From positions 3,162,001 to 3,226,000 of the forward strand of contig NZ_CP032382.1 of the NCBI RefSeq assembly GCF_003589925.1: 64,000 nucleotides of DNA, written 5' to 3'. This document shows, in pieces, positions 52,716-61,634 of this stretch (its first letter is position 1; every line of letters begins with the position of its first letter). Position numbers and translations under genes: made by a program. The notes below the pieces were generated by a model. The model was not told the DNA's origin and made no database searches. It saw only the letters and a list, made by a program, of their open reading frames with translations. Source of the stretch: Chryseolinea soli. Its GTDB lineage: Bacteria > Bacteroidota > Bacteroidia > Cytophagales > Cyclobacteriaceae.

Positions 52716-53477
52716 ATGACCATCCAATACTGCTCCGACCTCCACCTGGAGTTCCCTGTAAATAAAAAATACCTGGAAGCAAACCCCATTACCCCCAAAG
52801 GCGAGATCCTTTTGCTGGCCGGCGACATTGTTCCTTTTGCTGTGATGGAAAACGAGAGGCCGTTCTTTGATTTTGTTTCCGGCAATTTTGAACAGGTTTA
52901 TTGGGTGGCCGGCAATCATGAATATTATCGTTCCGATATCCACTACCGTACCGGCGGGGTACATGAAAAGATAAGAGAAAATGTATCGCTCGTAAATAAC
53001 GTATCGATCCCGTACAAAAATGTCCGGTTGATCTTTTCAACGTTATGGACGAAGATCGATCCGGTCCGGGAGTGGGTGGTCCAAAAAACGATGTCGGATT
53101 TTCATTTGATACAGAGTAACGGTAAAAAAATAGCGGTACCTGACTATAACAAGCTTCATGATGCATCGCGTGAATTTCTCTCGAACGCATTTCAAACCAA
53201 AACTGAACAACCGACCATCGTAGTATCTCACCATGTGCCGACGCTCTTTCATTACCCGGAAAAATACCGGCACAGCGAACTCAACTCAGCCTTTGCGGTA
53301 GAACTCTATGACTTGATCGAAAGTTCTCCTGTTGATTATTGGATCTACGGCCACAATCATTCTGCCGTACCCGACTTTAAGATCAACAGGACCACACTCA
53401 CCACAAATCAGCTGGGCTATGTCGAGTATGGGGAACACTTTAATTTTCAAAAGGACCGGGTGATCAAAATTTCATGA
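52716..53477 (+). CDS. Calcineurin-like metallophosphoesterase
   Basis: A 253-residue cytoplasmic phosphoesterase. The metal motifs are complete: Asp8-x-His10 (SDLHLEF), Asp37 (LLAGDI), Asn67-His68 (VAGNHEYY), a later His in VVSHHVPT and the GHNHS motif at the end (YGHNHSAV). The substrate may be a nucleotide, a nucleic-acid end or a phospholipid. It overlaps the end of the convergent phosphodiesterase gene by 14 bp. Confidence 0.9.
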   Translation: MTIQYCSDLHLEFPVNKKYLEANPITPKGEILLLAGDIVPFAVMENERPFFDFVSGNFEQVYWVAGNHEYYRSDIHYRTGGVHEKIRENVSLVNNVSIPYKNVRLIFSTLWTKIDPVREWVVQKTMSDFHLIQSNGKKIAVPDYNKLHDASREFLSNAFQTKTEQPTIVVSHHVPTLFHYPEKYRHSELNSAFAVELYDLIESSPVDYWIYGHNHSAVPDFKINRTTLTTNQLGYVEYGEHFNFQKDRVIKIS

Positions 53478-54411
53478 GCTCTCCCTGCACGGGAAACACC
53501 AGCCGAACTCCTAGCGTATTCTGTGCATTTAACTGGGTCTTGATTTTTTCTTCGCGGTCGTCCAACGGTTTCATATGGGTGATCACCACGGGCAGGCCCG
53601 CGATGCTGTTTCCAGAGGCTTTATCAAGCGCTGCCAATTCCTTCATGAGTAAGGATGGCGTGAGATGACCAAACAATAATTTTGTGGGCTGTTCATTTGA
53701 AAAGGATACCTCTATAAAGATGGCCTTCAGTTTTTTTGCCTTCACCAATCCCCCGACCTGTTGCCATAAGCTGGCGAGCTTATTCGATTGCTCCACTTCA
53801 TCGGCACCTGTGTCGCCGAGGTATAAGAGATAGTCTCCATTTTGCTCGACCAAAAATGCCGTGCTTTGTCCGGGAGCCGAGTGACTCAGTTCAAACGCTT
53901 GCACCCGCAAGGTGGTTTGTTCCAGGGCTACGGCCTGCCCTGGGATGAGGGGGGTGTAGTGATATTTGTTGAGCATCGGTTTCTCTCCCTCGTTTCCGAA
54001 GTTTGCCCAGCTTTTCCAGCTGAAATATTTTTCCTTGATCACGTCCAGGCAAAACGGCAAGCCATAAATAGGTTTTGGCGAATCGTCGGGCGAGTTGATG
54101 ATGAGGCCGGCCACGTGGTCGAGGTGGGGATGAGAGATGAGGTATCCTTTGATGTTTTCTTTGAGAAGCGTGGTGACATTGCCTTTCAACGTTCCCGAGG
54201 CAATGGCTTTTTCAAGACCGGCATGCACGGTACCTGCGTCCAGGCAGACATAAGCATTGGTGCCCGATGCTCCTACGAGGTATGCCGACAGGTTGCTTTC
54301 GTCACTACCACCCTTCACGCCAAGCGGCACGACCTGGAAGGCGTTCTGCCCCAGGGCAAACACATAACAAAAACAAAAAGCGATGCCGAGAATATAGGTT
54401 TTCAAAATCAT
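53464..54411 (-). CDS. Class II 3',5'-cyclic-nucleotide phosphodiesterase (CpdP/PDE1-like), secreted
   Basis: A 315-residue enzyme with a signal peptide (residues 1-21, FCYVFALGQ). The metal motif HPHLDH with His94, His96, Asp98 and His99, and VPLGVKGGSDESNLSAYLV before it, are hallmarks of class II cyclic phosphodiesterases related to yeast PDE1 and the periplasmic CpdP. It would hydrolyse cAMP or a related cyclic nucleotide outside the cytoplasm. LSHSAPGQSTAFLV and YLGDTGADEVEQ fit the metallo-beta-lactamase fold. The gene converges with the metallophosphoesterase and overlaps it. Confidence 0.9.
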   Translation of the reverse strand: MILKTYILGIAFCFCYVFALGQNAFQVVPLGVKGGSDESNLSAYLVGASGTNAYVCLDAGTVHAGLEKAIASGTLKGNVTTLLKENIKGYLISHPHLDHVAGLIINSPDDSPKPIYGLPFCLDVIKEKYFSWKSWANFGNEGEKPMLNKYHYTPLIPGQAVALEQTTLRVQAFELSHSAPGQSTAFLVEQNGDYLLYLGDTGADEVEQSNKLASLWQQVGGLVKAKKLKAIFIEVSFSNEQPTKLLFGHLTPSLLMKELAALDKASGNSIAGLPVVITHMKPLDDREEKIKTQLNAQNTLGVRLVFPVQGELMKF

Positions 54412-54546
54412 GCAACAAGATACAGGGCGGCAGGTCGAAAGTGATTATGGAATTGTTAAAATAAATTTCTCACCTGGCATAACGGCAGGGGCATAGGGCT
54501 TGCTTTGTTTGCGCATTTCGTGTTTATTCACTCCTCAAACCTCCCT

Positions 54547-55692
54547 ATGAAATACATCCTAAGCCCGATAGCCGTCAGCCTGTGTATGTTCGCAGCGACG
54601 GGCTGCACCACCAAAGCAACAACCCAGGAATCCACGGTCGACAGCGTTGGCGCTGTTGCGGAAGCAGTAGCGGTAGAACCCGAAGAAGTTCCGCGCGTAG
54701 AGATCAGGTATGGAGGCGCCGCCAGGGATGGCGTGTTGGCATCCCTCGAGACCATTCCCATGCTGTCGGAGGTGGAGGCCTTATTCGAGTCGGCCATAAA
54801 GATCAAAGACAGCCTTTATTATGCCGTCGGGGTGAATGGTATCAATAAAGATCCAAACGACAGCCTGCTCATCAAGACAGCCGAAGCAAAGGCCCACGAA
54901 GCTATACTTGCCTATCAGCAATCCCTGGCCAACGGGTTGCCCGCGCTGGACGCCTGTCCGGATCTGTTTCAGCTTACCCGCGTGCCCGAGGCGGATGACT
55001 CATCGCTGCTCAGACTTCCCAGTGTCAAGGCCTCGCAGACCTTCGAGCACAATGGTTTTTTCTTTCTTGGCGGCGCACCGTTTGTTTCAAAAAGCCCCTC
55101 GCCCGAAGGGGGCGCATTTGCCGATCCCCAAGGAAATCCGGAGACCCGTTTTGTTGCCGGCATCACGGAGAACACGAGTTATCTACTAAAGTCGATGTTC
55201 TATTTTAAGCGCACCAGCGCTCACGTTACGTTTGGCCCGCCACTAAACTCCTATGACGGACCAGCGCATGAGGTGAAAGGGATTGGGTCGCTCATCCACG
55301 AATTTGATAGCCGGATCCCCGCATTCTTTTTGACCGAGAGGGGTATCGTACCCGCATATCTTGTTTCTGTGGAGACGAAACTTTACGAGGTATACGGTTG
55401 CATCTCCAGTCTGCCCCAAGGTGAGTTTGCCTGCTCCACCGATCTTTCGGAGACGGAGATATTAGGCATATACATATCCTACAAAAATACACCGTTTGCC
55501 TCTTGTACGGTGACTCGCCAAGCGGGCGTATGGACTGCGGATCTCAATGGCGACGCCATCCCGGACCTCGCTTATGTAGCCGGAGTCTTCTCGGGCGCGA
55601 GCAGCGATGTGATGGCGGAAGCGCTGTGGTTTGTCAACGACAAGGGCCAATGGAAAATTCTCGATTGGGGCCGTGAAGTGGATTGTACATGA
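54547..55692 (+). CDS. Hypothetical lipoprotein with FG-GAP-like C-terminus
   Basis: A 381-residue protein started at the ATG at 54547 (MKYILSPIAVSLCMFAATGC), giving a lipobox with Cys20; an in-frame earlier start lacks support. A low-complexity acidic/valine stretch follows (QESTVDSVGAVAEAVAVEPEEVPR), then a soluble domain without a family I recognise. Near the end DLNGDAIPDLAYVAG is a calcium-loop of the FG-GAP/VCBS type, often seen in surface-exposed repeats. The stop overlaps the ATG of the next gene (ATGA), so they are translationally coupled. Confidence 0.6.
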   Translation: MKYILSPIAVSLCMFAATGCTTKATTQESTVDSVGAVAEAVAVEPEEVPRVEIRYGGAARDGVLASLETIPMLSEVEALFESAIKIKDSLYYAVGVNGINKDPNDSLLIKTAEAKAHEAILAYQQSLANGLPALDACPDLFQLTRVPEADDSSLLRLPSVKASQTFEHNGFFFLGGAPFVSKSPSPEGGAFADPQGNPETRFVAGITENTSYLLKSMFYFKRTSAHVTFGPPLNSYDGPAHEVKGIGSLIHEFDSRIPAFFLTERGIVPAYLVSVETKLYEVYGCISSLPQGEFACSTDLSETEILGIYISYKNTPFASCTVTRQAGVWTADLNGDAIPDLAYVAGVFSGASSDVMAEALWFVNDKGQWKILDWGREVDCT

Positions 55693-56249
55693 AAGCTCAC
55701 CGATCTACGGGCAAAGCGGTGGGACTGCTCTGTGCTTTTTTTGTCCTGGTACTTTTCGTTGCGCTTGCCTTTTATCGTTACTACCCGGTATTGGTCATCG
55801 CCGGAGAATCTTCTGTTGGTGCATGGATGTCGGGCGTGTTGTTGGTGGTTTCAGCAACGGTGGCCTTGATCATCGGCGTACGCCGGGATGGGTTCGTTTG
55901 GTTTCTGATAGCCGCTTTCTTTTTTGTGCTCGCCCTCGATGAGCGTTTCATGTTTCATGAGCGCATGAAAGAGTATATCATTTTCCATTTTACACACAAC
56001 TTCGTTCGGTCGCGCTTCGTCAACGAACTCCCGGTGATCACGGCGGCAGGTGTTGGCGTGTTTGTCAGTTTTATGCTTTGGCGTCACTTGCACGGCAAAA
56101 ACCGGATCTTGCTGCTTTGTGCAGCAGTCTTAGGAACAGCCTCGGTTGCCTTTGATGTTCTTGCCGCGGGCGTTCTTTGGGAAGAATGCTTTAAGCTTTT
56201 GGCGGAACTGATAGTAGCCTGTGCGTTGCTAAGGGAAGTGGAAGCGTAG
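55689..56249 (+). CDS. Hypothetical multi-span membrane protein
   Basis: A 186-residue membrane protein that starts at the ATG overlapping the previous stop. About five to six hydrophobic segments are seen (VGLLCAFFVLVLFVALAF, AWMSGVLLVVSATVALIIGV, GFVWFLIAAFFFVLALD, VITAAGVGVFVSFML, ILLLCAAVLGTASVAFDVLAA). DERFMFHERMKE after the third segment is a distinctive charged block. No family is recognised; the coupling to the lipoprotein suggests a two-part envelope system. Confidence 0.6.
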   Translation: MKAHRSTGKAVGLLCAFFVLVLFVALAFYRYYPVLVIAGESSVGAWMSGVLLVVSATVALIIGVRRDGFVWFLIAAFFFVLALDERFMFHERMKEYIIFHFTHNFVRSRFVNELPVITAAGVGVFVSFMLWRHLHGKNRILLLCAAVLGTASVAFDVLAAGVLWEECFKLLAELIVACALLREVEA

Positions 56250-56258
56250 CGTCAGGAT

Positions 56259-57479
56259 CTATTTGATGCGCTCCGAAACATTATACCAGTTCCATTCCCA
56301 GGTCTTCCCTTTGTCGGCACTGAATGCCTGGCTCCAAACCGGATTGTCCTTATCGCGCACGTCCCAGCGAAAGACCACAATGACGTCTCGCCCTTTGAAG
56401 GTGTCCTTGCAAAAGAAATGGCCGACGTTGTTTTCGAACGAACCCACCACGGGCGGATCCAGCGCGCTGACGTTGCTGGCTACCCAGTACAAGCTCCACA
56501 ATTTTGTCTTCGTATCGAAGAGTCGCACGGTCACGCCTTCAAAGGGCTTGCCGCTGCCGCGTGTTCCGTCGGGGCCGGGCATCTCGGTGGTGTAATAGGT
56601 GTCGGTATCGCCAACGTCGCCAAGTATTCTGAAATTTTCATCCGTTGATTCAAACTCGGTCCAGTCCTGGCAGTTCTCCAGCCGTTTGTTTAGTCTCCGG
56701 TGATACATTCTCCACCGGCCCACCAGGAAATCAAAATCGCGCGGCGAGGAGGATGCCGAGGCGGTAATTTTTAATTCGCCATGGGCATCAAACGTCACCG
56801 CCGGTATGGCAAGGGCCGGGTCGGCTTTCAAGAGCTTGCGCCGGGCTGGTCCCACATCGCCGGCGAGGCGCTCTTCAGACATGTGCCAGTTCCATTCCCA
56901 GGTCTTGCCGTTGTCGGCCGAGAAGGCCTGGCTCCAAACAGCCTTGTCAGGATTGGTGATGTCCCATTGAGCTTTGACAAGAACGGGTTTGCCGTTATAT
57001 ACATCCTTCGAATAGAACGTTCCGATCTTGCCGTCGAACGACCCCACCACGGGAACGTCCATGACGCCTGAACGACTATCCGCCCAATAGATCTTCCACA
57101 GTTTTGTTTTTGCATCGAACAACGTGAGCGACATGCCTTCGAAAGGTTTTCCGTCGACGGTGGTCTTGTATTGATTCATGAAGGCGGTGCCGTTCAGGAT
57201 GCTGTGAACCTCATCGGTGGCTTCGAAGGTGGTCCAGTCGTTGCTGTTGCTTAACCGCGTGGTCAGTTTTTTATTTTGAACTTTCCATTTGCCGGCATAC
57301 CAGTTGAAGTCGTCGGCGGATGATGATGCCGACGACGTGATCTCCAATTCGCCGGAGGGTGTGATCTTTAAATGATTGTCGACAGAGACGGCGGTTTGGC
57401 AATGGGCTTGCAACGGCAGCCCTGCGAGGCCGGAGGCTAGGGCGACACTAAAGAACATTTTGCGGAGTGCTTTTTTCAT
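56259..57479 (-). CDS. Secreted protein with two tandem DUF1579-like domains
   Basis: A 406-residue protein with a signal peptide to about residue 28 (LPLQAHCQ). Two homologous ~165-residue domains follow. Both begin with GEL(E/K)IT(S/A)SASSS, continue with DFNWYAGKWKV or DFDFLVGRWRM, and end with VWSQAFSAD(N/K)GKTWEWNW. The repeated block FEG(M/V)(S/T)(L/V)(T/R)LFD(A/T)KTKLW(K/S)(I/L)YW is very well kept. This fits a gene-internal duplication of a lipocalin-like DUF1579-type barrel. The role is unknown; a small-ligand binding function is suggested by the fold (inference). Confidence 0.75.
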   Translation of the reverse strand: MKKALRKMFFSVALASGLAGLPLQAHCQTAVSVDNHLKITPSGELEITSSASSSADDFNWYAGKWKVQNKKLTTRLSNSNDWTTFEATDEVHSILNGTAFMNQYKTTVDGKPFEGMSLTLFDAKTKLWKIYWADSRSGVMDVPVVGSFDGKIGTFYSKDVYNGKPVLVKAQWDITNPDKAVWSQAFSADNGKTWEWNWHMSEERLAGDVGPARRKLLKADPALAIPAVTFDAHGELKITASASSSPRDFDFLVGRWRMYHRRLNKRLENCQDWTEFESTDENFRILGDVGDTDTYYTTEMPGPDGTRGSGKPFEGVTVRLFDTKTKLWSLYWVASNVSALDPPVVGSFENNVGHFFCKDTFKGRDVIVVFRWDVRDKDNPVWSQAFSADKGKTWEWNWYNVSERIK

Positions 57480-57502
57480 GTTGGGAGAGTTTAGGTTAAC
57501 CG

Positions 57503-57521
57503 ATGTAATTCCAAATTACAT
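57503..57521. promoter_or_regulatory. Perfect 8-3-8 palindrome upstream of the DUF1579-like gene
   Basis: ATGTAATT-CCA-AATTACAT (57503-57521) lies 23 bp from the start of the minus-strand gene. It has the size of a dimeric regulator site. The PadR-family regulator lies 206 bp away on the other strand and is one possible reader; its own site may be the similar AT-rich element at 57680. Confidence 0.5.
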
Positions 57522-57679
57522 ATCCCGCGTGTTGAAATCTCACTTTTAACAATTCATTATGAACTTTTTAACAATTTGTTTGAAGTTGCTTTGCCCGCAA
57601 AGCTCAGCATGTCCCAGCTTGGGGGATGTCTTGATAAATTGCTTTGGAAGACATGCGAATAACAAGGGTTTTTAGAATT

Positions 57680-57715
57680 CGATAATATTATATACATTTA
57701 TCAATAATATAATCG
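57680..57715 (+). promoter_or_regulatory. Imperfect inverted repeat before the first PadR gene
   Basis: CGATAATATTAT (57680-57691) and ATAATATAATCG (57704-57715) match in 11 of 12 positions as inverted repeat, with a 12-bp spacer that carries TACATTTA, a near -7 box. It ends 11 bp before the PadR ATG, as expected for an autorepressor site. Confidence 0.55.
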
Positions 57716-57726
57716 TTTAGAGTGGT

Positions 57727-58059
57727 ATGAAAGGAACTTACCTGGGTGAATTTGAGGAAATCGTTTTGTTGGCCGTCGGCATTCTGCGCGACGGCGCTTA
57801 TGGTGTGAGCATCCGCCAGGAGATAGAGGACCAGACCGGCCGGAACGTCAACATCGGCGCCGTGCACACGGCCTTGCACCGGTTGGAGGACAAGGGCTAT
57901 CTCTCATCCCAGTTCGGCGAGGCCGAGGAAGTGCGGGGTGGCAAGCGCAAGCGACTGTTCACGTTGACGGCGGCCGGCATCAAAGCGCTTCGCGAGGCCC
58001 AGGCCATCCGCAAGCAAATGTGGTCGCAGCTCCCTAAGATATTATTGCAACAGAATTAA
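57727..58059 (+). CDS. PadR-family transcriptional regulator
   Basis: A 110-residue winged-helix regulator with the PadR pattern LGEFEEIVLLAVGILRDGAYGVSIRQEI...VHTALHRLEDKGYLSSQF...RGGKRKRLFTLTAAGIKALREA. The C-terminal dimerisation helix is short, as usual in the PadR-s3 type. It is immediately upstream (6 bp) of an FtsX-like permease, the typical Bacteroidota pairing in which the PadR protein represses the permease gene. A near-identical second module starts at 63034. Confidence 0.93.
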   Translation: MKGTYLGEFEEIVLLAVGILRDGAYGVSIRQEIEDQTGRNVNIGAVHTALHRLEDKGYLSSQFGEAEEVRGGKRKRLFTLTAAGIKALREAQAIRKQMWSQLPKILLQQN

Positions 58060-58065
58060 AATAGC

Positions 58066-60750
58066 ATGGCGATGAAACATACCCCACCGGCCCTGGCCAA
58101 GCGACTTCTCCAATGGTTTTGTCACGCCGAATTCATCGAGGAGATCGAGGGCGACCTCTACGAATTGTTTCAACAACGCATTGAAAAGGAGGGACTCTTC
58201 AAAGCCCGCCTGCATTATTATCGCGATGTGTTGGACGCCACCAACCTGTATCGCTCGCAACCGCGCAAGAAGAGCCAGAACCAAACGCTACCGCTGCGCG
58301 ATCGATGGAAACATTTTTTCACCATTGCCATCCGGAACATGACCCGGTCGCGATCGTCGACCGCCATAAACCTTTGTGGATTGGCCGTGAGCCTGGCCAG
58401 CTTCCTCTTCATCGCGCTGTACATCGTGGACGAAACGACATACGACACCTTTCATCCGGACGCGGCAAATACCTATCGCATCAGCTATTCGTTCAAGAGC
58501 TTTGATGGAAGGGAGGGAAAGGATTCGCGTGCCGCCGGCCTGTGGAGCGTGACGCTAAAAGAGATGATGCCCGAAGTGAAGCACGTAACCCGGTTTTCGC
58601 GTTTCGGCTGGCCGGGCAATGTGTGGACCGGCAGCCCCGACAATGTGTTTGTGGAGCAGGGATTCTTTTGGGTCGATTCCACCTTCACCGATATTTTTTC
58701 GCTCCCACTGGCAAGCATCGGCAATGCCAGAGAAGTTTTGAGAAATCCACAAGAGGTCATCCTCAGCGAGACAACCGCCCGTCGTTATTTTGGCGACAAG
58801 GACCCGATAGGACAATCCATTACCTATGTACGCGACGGCATGAGCTTTGCCTTCACGGTCGGTGCCGTGATGAAAGACTTTCCCTCCAACGCGCACTTCA
58901 AACCCGATTTCATCGCGAACTGCGTTGCCTTAAACCCGCTTTGGAAGCGCAACGACGAAGACCGTATCAATTCCTGGATGGATTCTTTTTCTTACTCGTT
59001 TATAAATGTCGAGCCGGGCACCGACCTGGAGAAAGTATCGAAAACCCTTCAGCAGATCTTCGACCAGAACCTCGGCGAATTTGCGAAAACCACGCACCCG
59101 ATTTTGATCCCGCTGCACGACGTGCATTTCACTACCGGCTTCCTGTTTGAATTGGATGCGCCCGGCGACAAAACGCACTTGTATATTTTTGGTTCGATCG
59201 GTTTGCTCATCCTGGCGATGGCCTGCATCAACTATATGAACCTGGCCACGGCCCGGAGCATCCGCCGGTCAAAAGAAGTGGGCTTGCGCAAAACATTGGG
59301 GGTGAGCAAGGCCATGCTGATAACGCAGTTCCTGGGCGAATCCTTTTTAATGACGGGCATCGCCATGGTACTGGCCATGATTTTGTTTGCCGTATTTCTG
59401 TCGACATTCAATATGCTGACGCTGAAAAATTTTGACCTGCTGGTCGTGGGGCAGAACAAGACGCTTTATCTTTTACTGGTGTTGTTTGTTACCGTAGGTA
59501 TTCTCGCCGGTAGTTATCCGGCTTTTTACCTGTCGGGTTTCCGGCCGGTGGAGGTGTTGAAGGGTACGCTCGTCACTGGCCGTGGCCCGGAGAATTTCAG
59601 AAAGGGTTTGGTGATCCTGCAGATCTGCATCACGCTGGTCCTGCTCACCAGCACCTACGTCATCCAAAGCCAGCTTTCTTTTATTGATCACACCCGCCTG
59701 AGCGAACACAAAGACGAAGTGGTGACCGTGCGTCTGGGCCAGAACGCGCCAGACAAGATGGCGGCTTATAAACAAATCGCCAAACAAGATCCCCATGTAA
59801 AAGAGGTCTCGACCGGCCCGCATTTGCCGCGCCGGGAAACGTTTGGCAACCTGCAACACTCCATGAAGTTCAGTGCACTGAGTCAAACCATTTATTCCTG
59901 GGATCAACTCGATGGCGACTTTGACTTCAGTAACTTATTTGGTTTGGAGTTGGTGGCTGGCAGAAGTCTGTCGGCCGACAACCCCGCCGATAGCTCGGCG
60001 ATCTTGCTCAATGAAAAAGCCGTAAAAGAACTGGGCACAACACCCGAAAAAGCTTTGGGATTGGAAGCGGAGGTAGTGACCTTCTTTGAGAAGCAAGGAC
60101 AAATGGAGCGCCTCGTAACGCGACACAAAGTGATCGGTGTGGTGAAGGATTTCAACTTTGCCTCCGTGCGGCTGCCCATCGCCCCCGTTGTCATCAGCGC
60201 AAAATCCACCGTATCGGAAATGATGTATGTGAAGCTGGATGGTGGCAACATTCCCGAAGTGATCCAACACCTTGTCAAGGCCTGGAAACAAGTTTACCCG
60301 GCGACACCATTTCAATATTGGTTTATGGACGAAGAGTTCGGACGCCTCTATCAAACGGAGCGTCAAATGGGACAGATCTTTACCTACCTTGCCGCCGTGG
60401 CCATCCTCATTGCCTGCCTGGGTCTCTTCGGCCTGGCCTCTTTCACCGCCGAACAAAAAGTAAAAGAGATCGGCATCCGCAAGGTCATGGGCGCCTCTAC
60501 CGCACAAATCCTTTTGCTGCTCACGTCGCGCTACATAAAACTTGCAGCCATTTCATTTCTCATCGGCATCCCCATAGCCTTCATCTCCATCCACTTCTGG
60601 ATGGAAACCTTTGTCTACAAAGCAACCCTGGGCCTGGGCTTTTACATCGTGATCTGCATTCTCATCCTGGCCATCGTCCTCGCCACCGTCGGCCTCGAAT
60701 CACTCCGCGCCGCCCGCGCCAACCCATCCGACTCCATGCGCCACGAATAA
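58066..60750 (+). CDS. FtsX-like (MacB-type) ABC transporter permease with N-terminal permease-prefix domain
   Basis: An 894-residue inner-membrane permease. The first ~85 residues (PPALAKRLLQWFCHAEFIEEIEGDLYELFQQRI) form the cytoplasmic prefix seen in Cytophagales FtsX-like proteins. Then come a first transmembrane helix (~105-125), a large periplasmic MacB-type domain (~126-375), a three-helix FtsX block (~380-490), a second periplasmic domain and a last FtsX block (~770-890, with VKEIGIRKVMGASTAQILLLL). No ATPase gene is adjacent; such proteins use one encoded elsewhere. It probably works as a mechanotransmission or efflux unit under PadR control. Confidence 0.9.
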   Translation: MAMKHTPPALAKRLLQWFCHAEFIEEIEGDLYELFQQRIEKEGLFKARLHYYRDVLDATNLYRSQPRKKSQNQTLPLRDRWKHFFTIAIRNMTRSRSSTAINLCGLAVSLASFLFIALYIVDETTYDTFHPDAANTYRISYSFKSFDGREGKDSRAAGLWSVTLKEMMPEVKHVTRFSRFGWPGNVWTGSPDNVFVEQGFFWVDSTFTDIFSLPLASIGNAREVLRNPQEVILSETTARRYFGDKDPIGQSITYVRDGMSFAFTVGAVMKDFPSNAHFKPDFIANCVALNPLWKRNDEDRINSWMDSFSYSFINVEPGTDLEKVSKTLQQIFDQNLGEFAKTTHPILIPLHDVHFTTGFLFELDAPGDKTHLYIFGSIGLLILAMACINYMNLATARSIRRSKEVGLRKTLGVSKAMLITQFLGESFLMTGIAMVLAMILFAVFLSTFNMLTLKNFDLLVVGQNKTLYLLLVLFVTVGILAGSYPAFYLSGFRPVEVLKGTLVTGRGPENFRKGLVILQICITLVLLTSTYVIQSQLSFIDHTRLSEHKDEVVTVRLGQNAPDKMAAYKQIAKQDPHVKEVSTGPHLPRRETFGNLQHSMKFSALSQTIYSWDQLDGDFDFSNLFGLELVAGRSLSADNPADSSAILLNEKAVKELGTTPEKALGLEAEVVTFFEKQGQMERLVTRHKVIGVVKDFNFASVRLPIAPVVISAKSTVSEMMYVKLDGGNIPEVIQHLVKAWKQVYPATPFQYWFMDEEFGRLYQTERQMGQIFTYLAAVAILIACLGLFGLASFTAEQKVKEIGIRKVMGASTAQILLLLTSRYIKLAAISFLIGIPIAFISIHFWMETFVYKATLGLGFYIVICILILAIVLATVGLESLRAARANPSDSMRHE

Positions 60751-60800
60751 GACCTAGCCCCATTTATTTTGGTCTTCCCATTTATATAAGTTCCGCCGCC

Positions 60801-60898
60801 GTTGTTGGTGTCCCACCAACAACCTCTTTCGGTGTTCGTGAGGCACTAATAACAGTCCCCGCCGCTGTTGGTGTTCTTCACCAACAACAATCGCGGCG
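60801..60898. repeat. Two related GTTGTTGGTG-type hairpins
   Basis: Hairpin 1: GTTGTTGGTG (60801-60810) and CACCAACAAC (60814-60823), a perfect 10-bp stem with a 3-nt loop. Hairpin 2: TGTTGGTG (60866-60873) and CACCAACA (60879-60886), 8 bp, nested in an outer CGCCGC/GCGGCG pair (60860-60865 and 60893-60898). They share the CCGCCG(C)-TGTTGGTG element and sit in the gap between convergent genes. Confidence 0.7.
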
Positions 60899-60917
60899 CG
60901 TCACATCCCCGCTGCCC

Positions 60918-61487
60918 TCACTTCGTTCGATACCTCGCAATAACAACCCCCGACTTCAAAGTCTTCGCCCCGATTAACTCCAGCTTATACCGCCAATGCT
61001 GATCCCTGAAAATTGATTTCCCCCCACCAAGAATCGTCGGATTGATCCTCAACCGATACTCATCCACCAACCCGGTGTCCATAATCGCAGCAGCAAATTT
61101 CGCCCCGCCAACCACTTGAATATCTTTTCCCGGCGTGGCCTTGATCTTTGCAATCTCATCGGGCAAAGGGCCTCCCACAACTTGCGTGTTCGCCCACCCG
61201 GCATCCTTCATCGTACGGGAGAACACAATATGTTTTGTCTTATCCGCCAGTTTCGCATACGCCAACTGGTTGGCTGATGATTGTGGATTGGTCAGCGCCT
61301 GTTTCCAAAAAGCCCTGTAATCAGGGAACATACCACCTCCCAGCAGGAAAAGGTCCACGGTTTGCAGCATCTCGAAAAGATCTTGCCACTGGTCGTTGTC
61401 GTCTTTCAACAGCCAGCTCATGTCGCCGCCCGGGCCCTCAACAAAACCATCGAGCGATATTTGCATGGATAAGATTAGCTTTCTCAT
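60918..61487 (-). CDS. Dihydrofolate reductase/RibD C-terminal family protein
   Basis: A 189-residue protein with the RibD/DHFR fold common in Bacteroidota (MRKLILSMQISLDGFVEGPGGDMSWL start, KHIVFSRTMKDAGWANTQVV, IQVVGGAKFAAAIMDTGLVDEYRLRINPTILGGGKSIF). It is much like enzymes reducing pterin- or riboflavin-type substrates, and members are often next to regulators of stress. The reaction is not assigned. It converges with the FtsX-like permease gene across the repeat hairpins. Confidence 0.9.
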   Translation of the reverse strand: MRKLILSMQISLDGFVEGPGGDMSWLLKDDNDQWQDLFEMLQTVDLFLLGGGMFPDYRAFWKQALTNPQSSANQLAYAKLADKTKHIVFSRTMKDAGWANTQVVGGPLPDEIAKIKATPGKDIQVVGGAKFAAAIMDTGLVDEYRLRINPTILGGGKSIFRDQHWRYKLELIGAKTLKSGVVIARYRTK

Positions 61488-61634
61488 AGTTGTATATGTT
61501 TACAACACGAAGGTATCGCCAACCCTTTTGTTCGAAGTGTTGTGAATGCGACATTTAATAAGGTGGATTACGACACGGCTTCGAGCAGATGTTATTTTGT
61601 TCTGAACGAATGTGTAAAATCTATGATGGATTAC

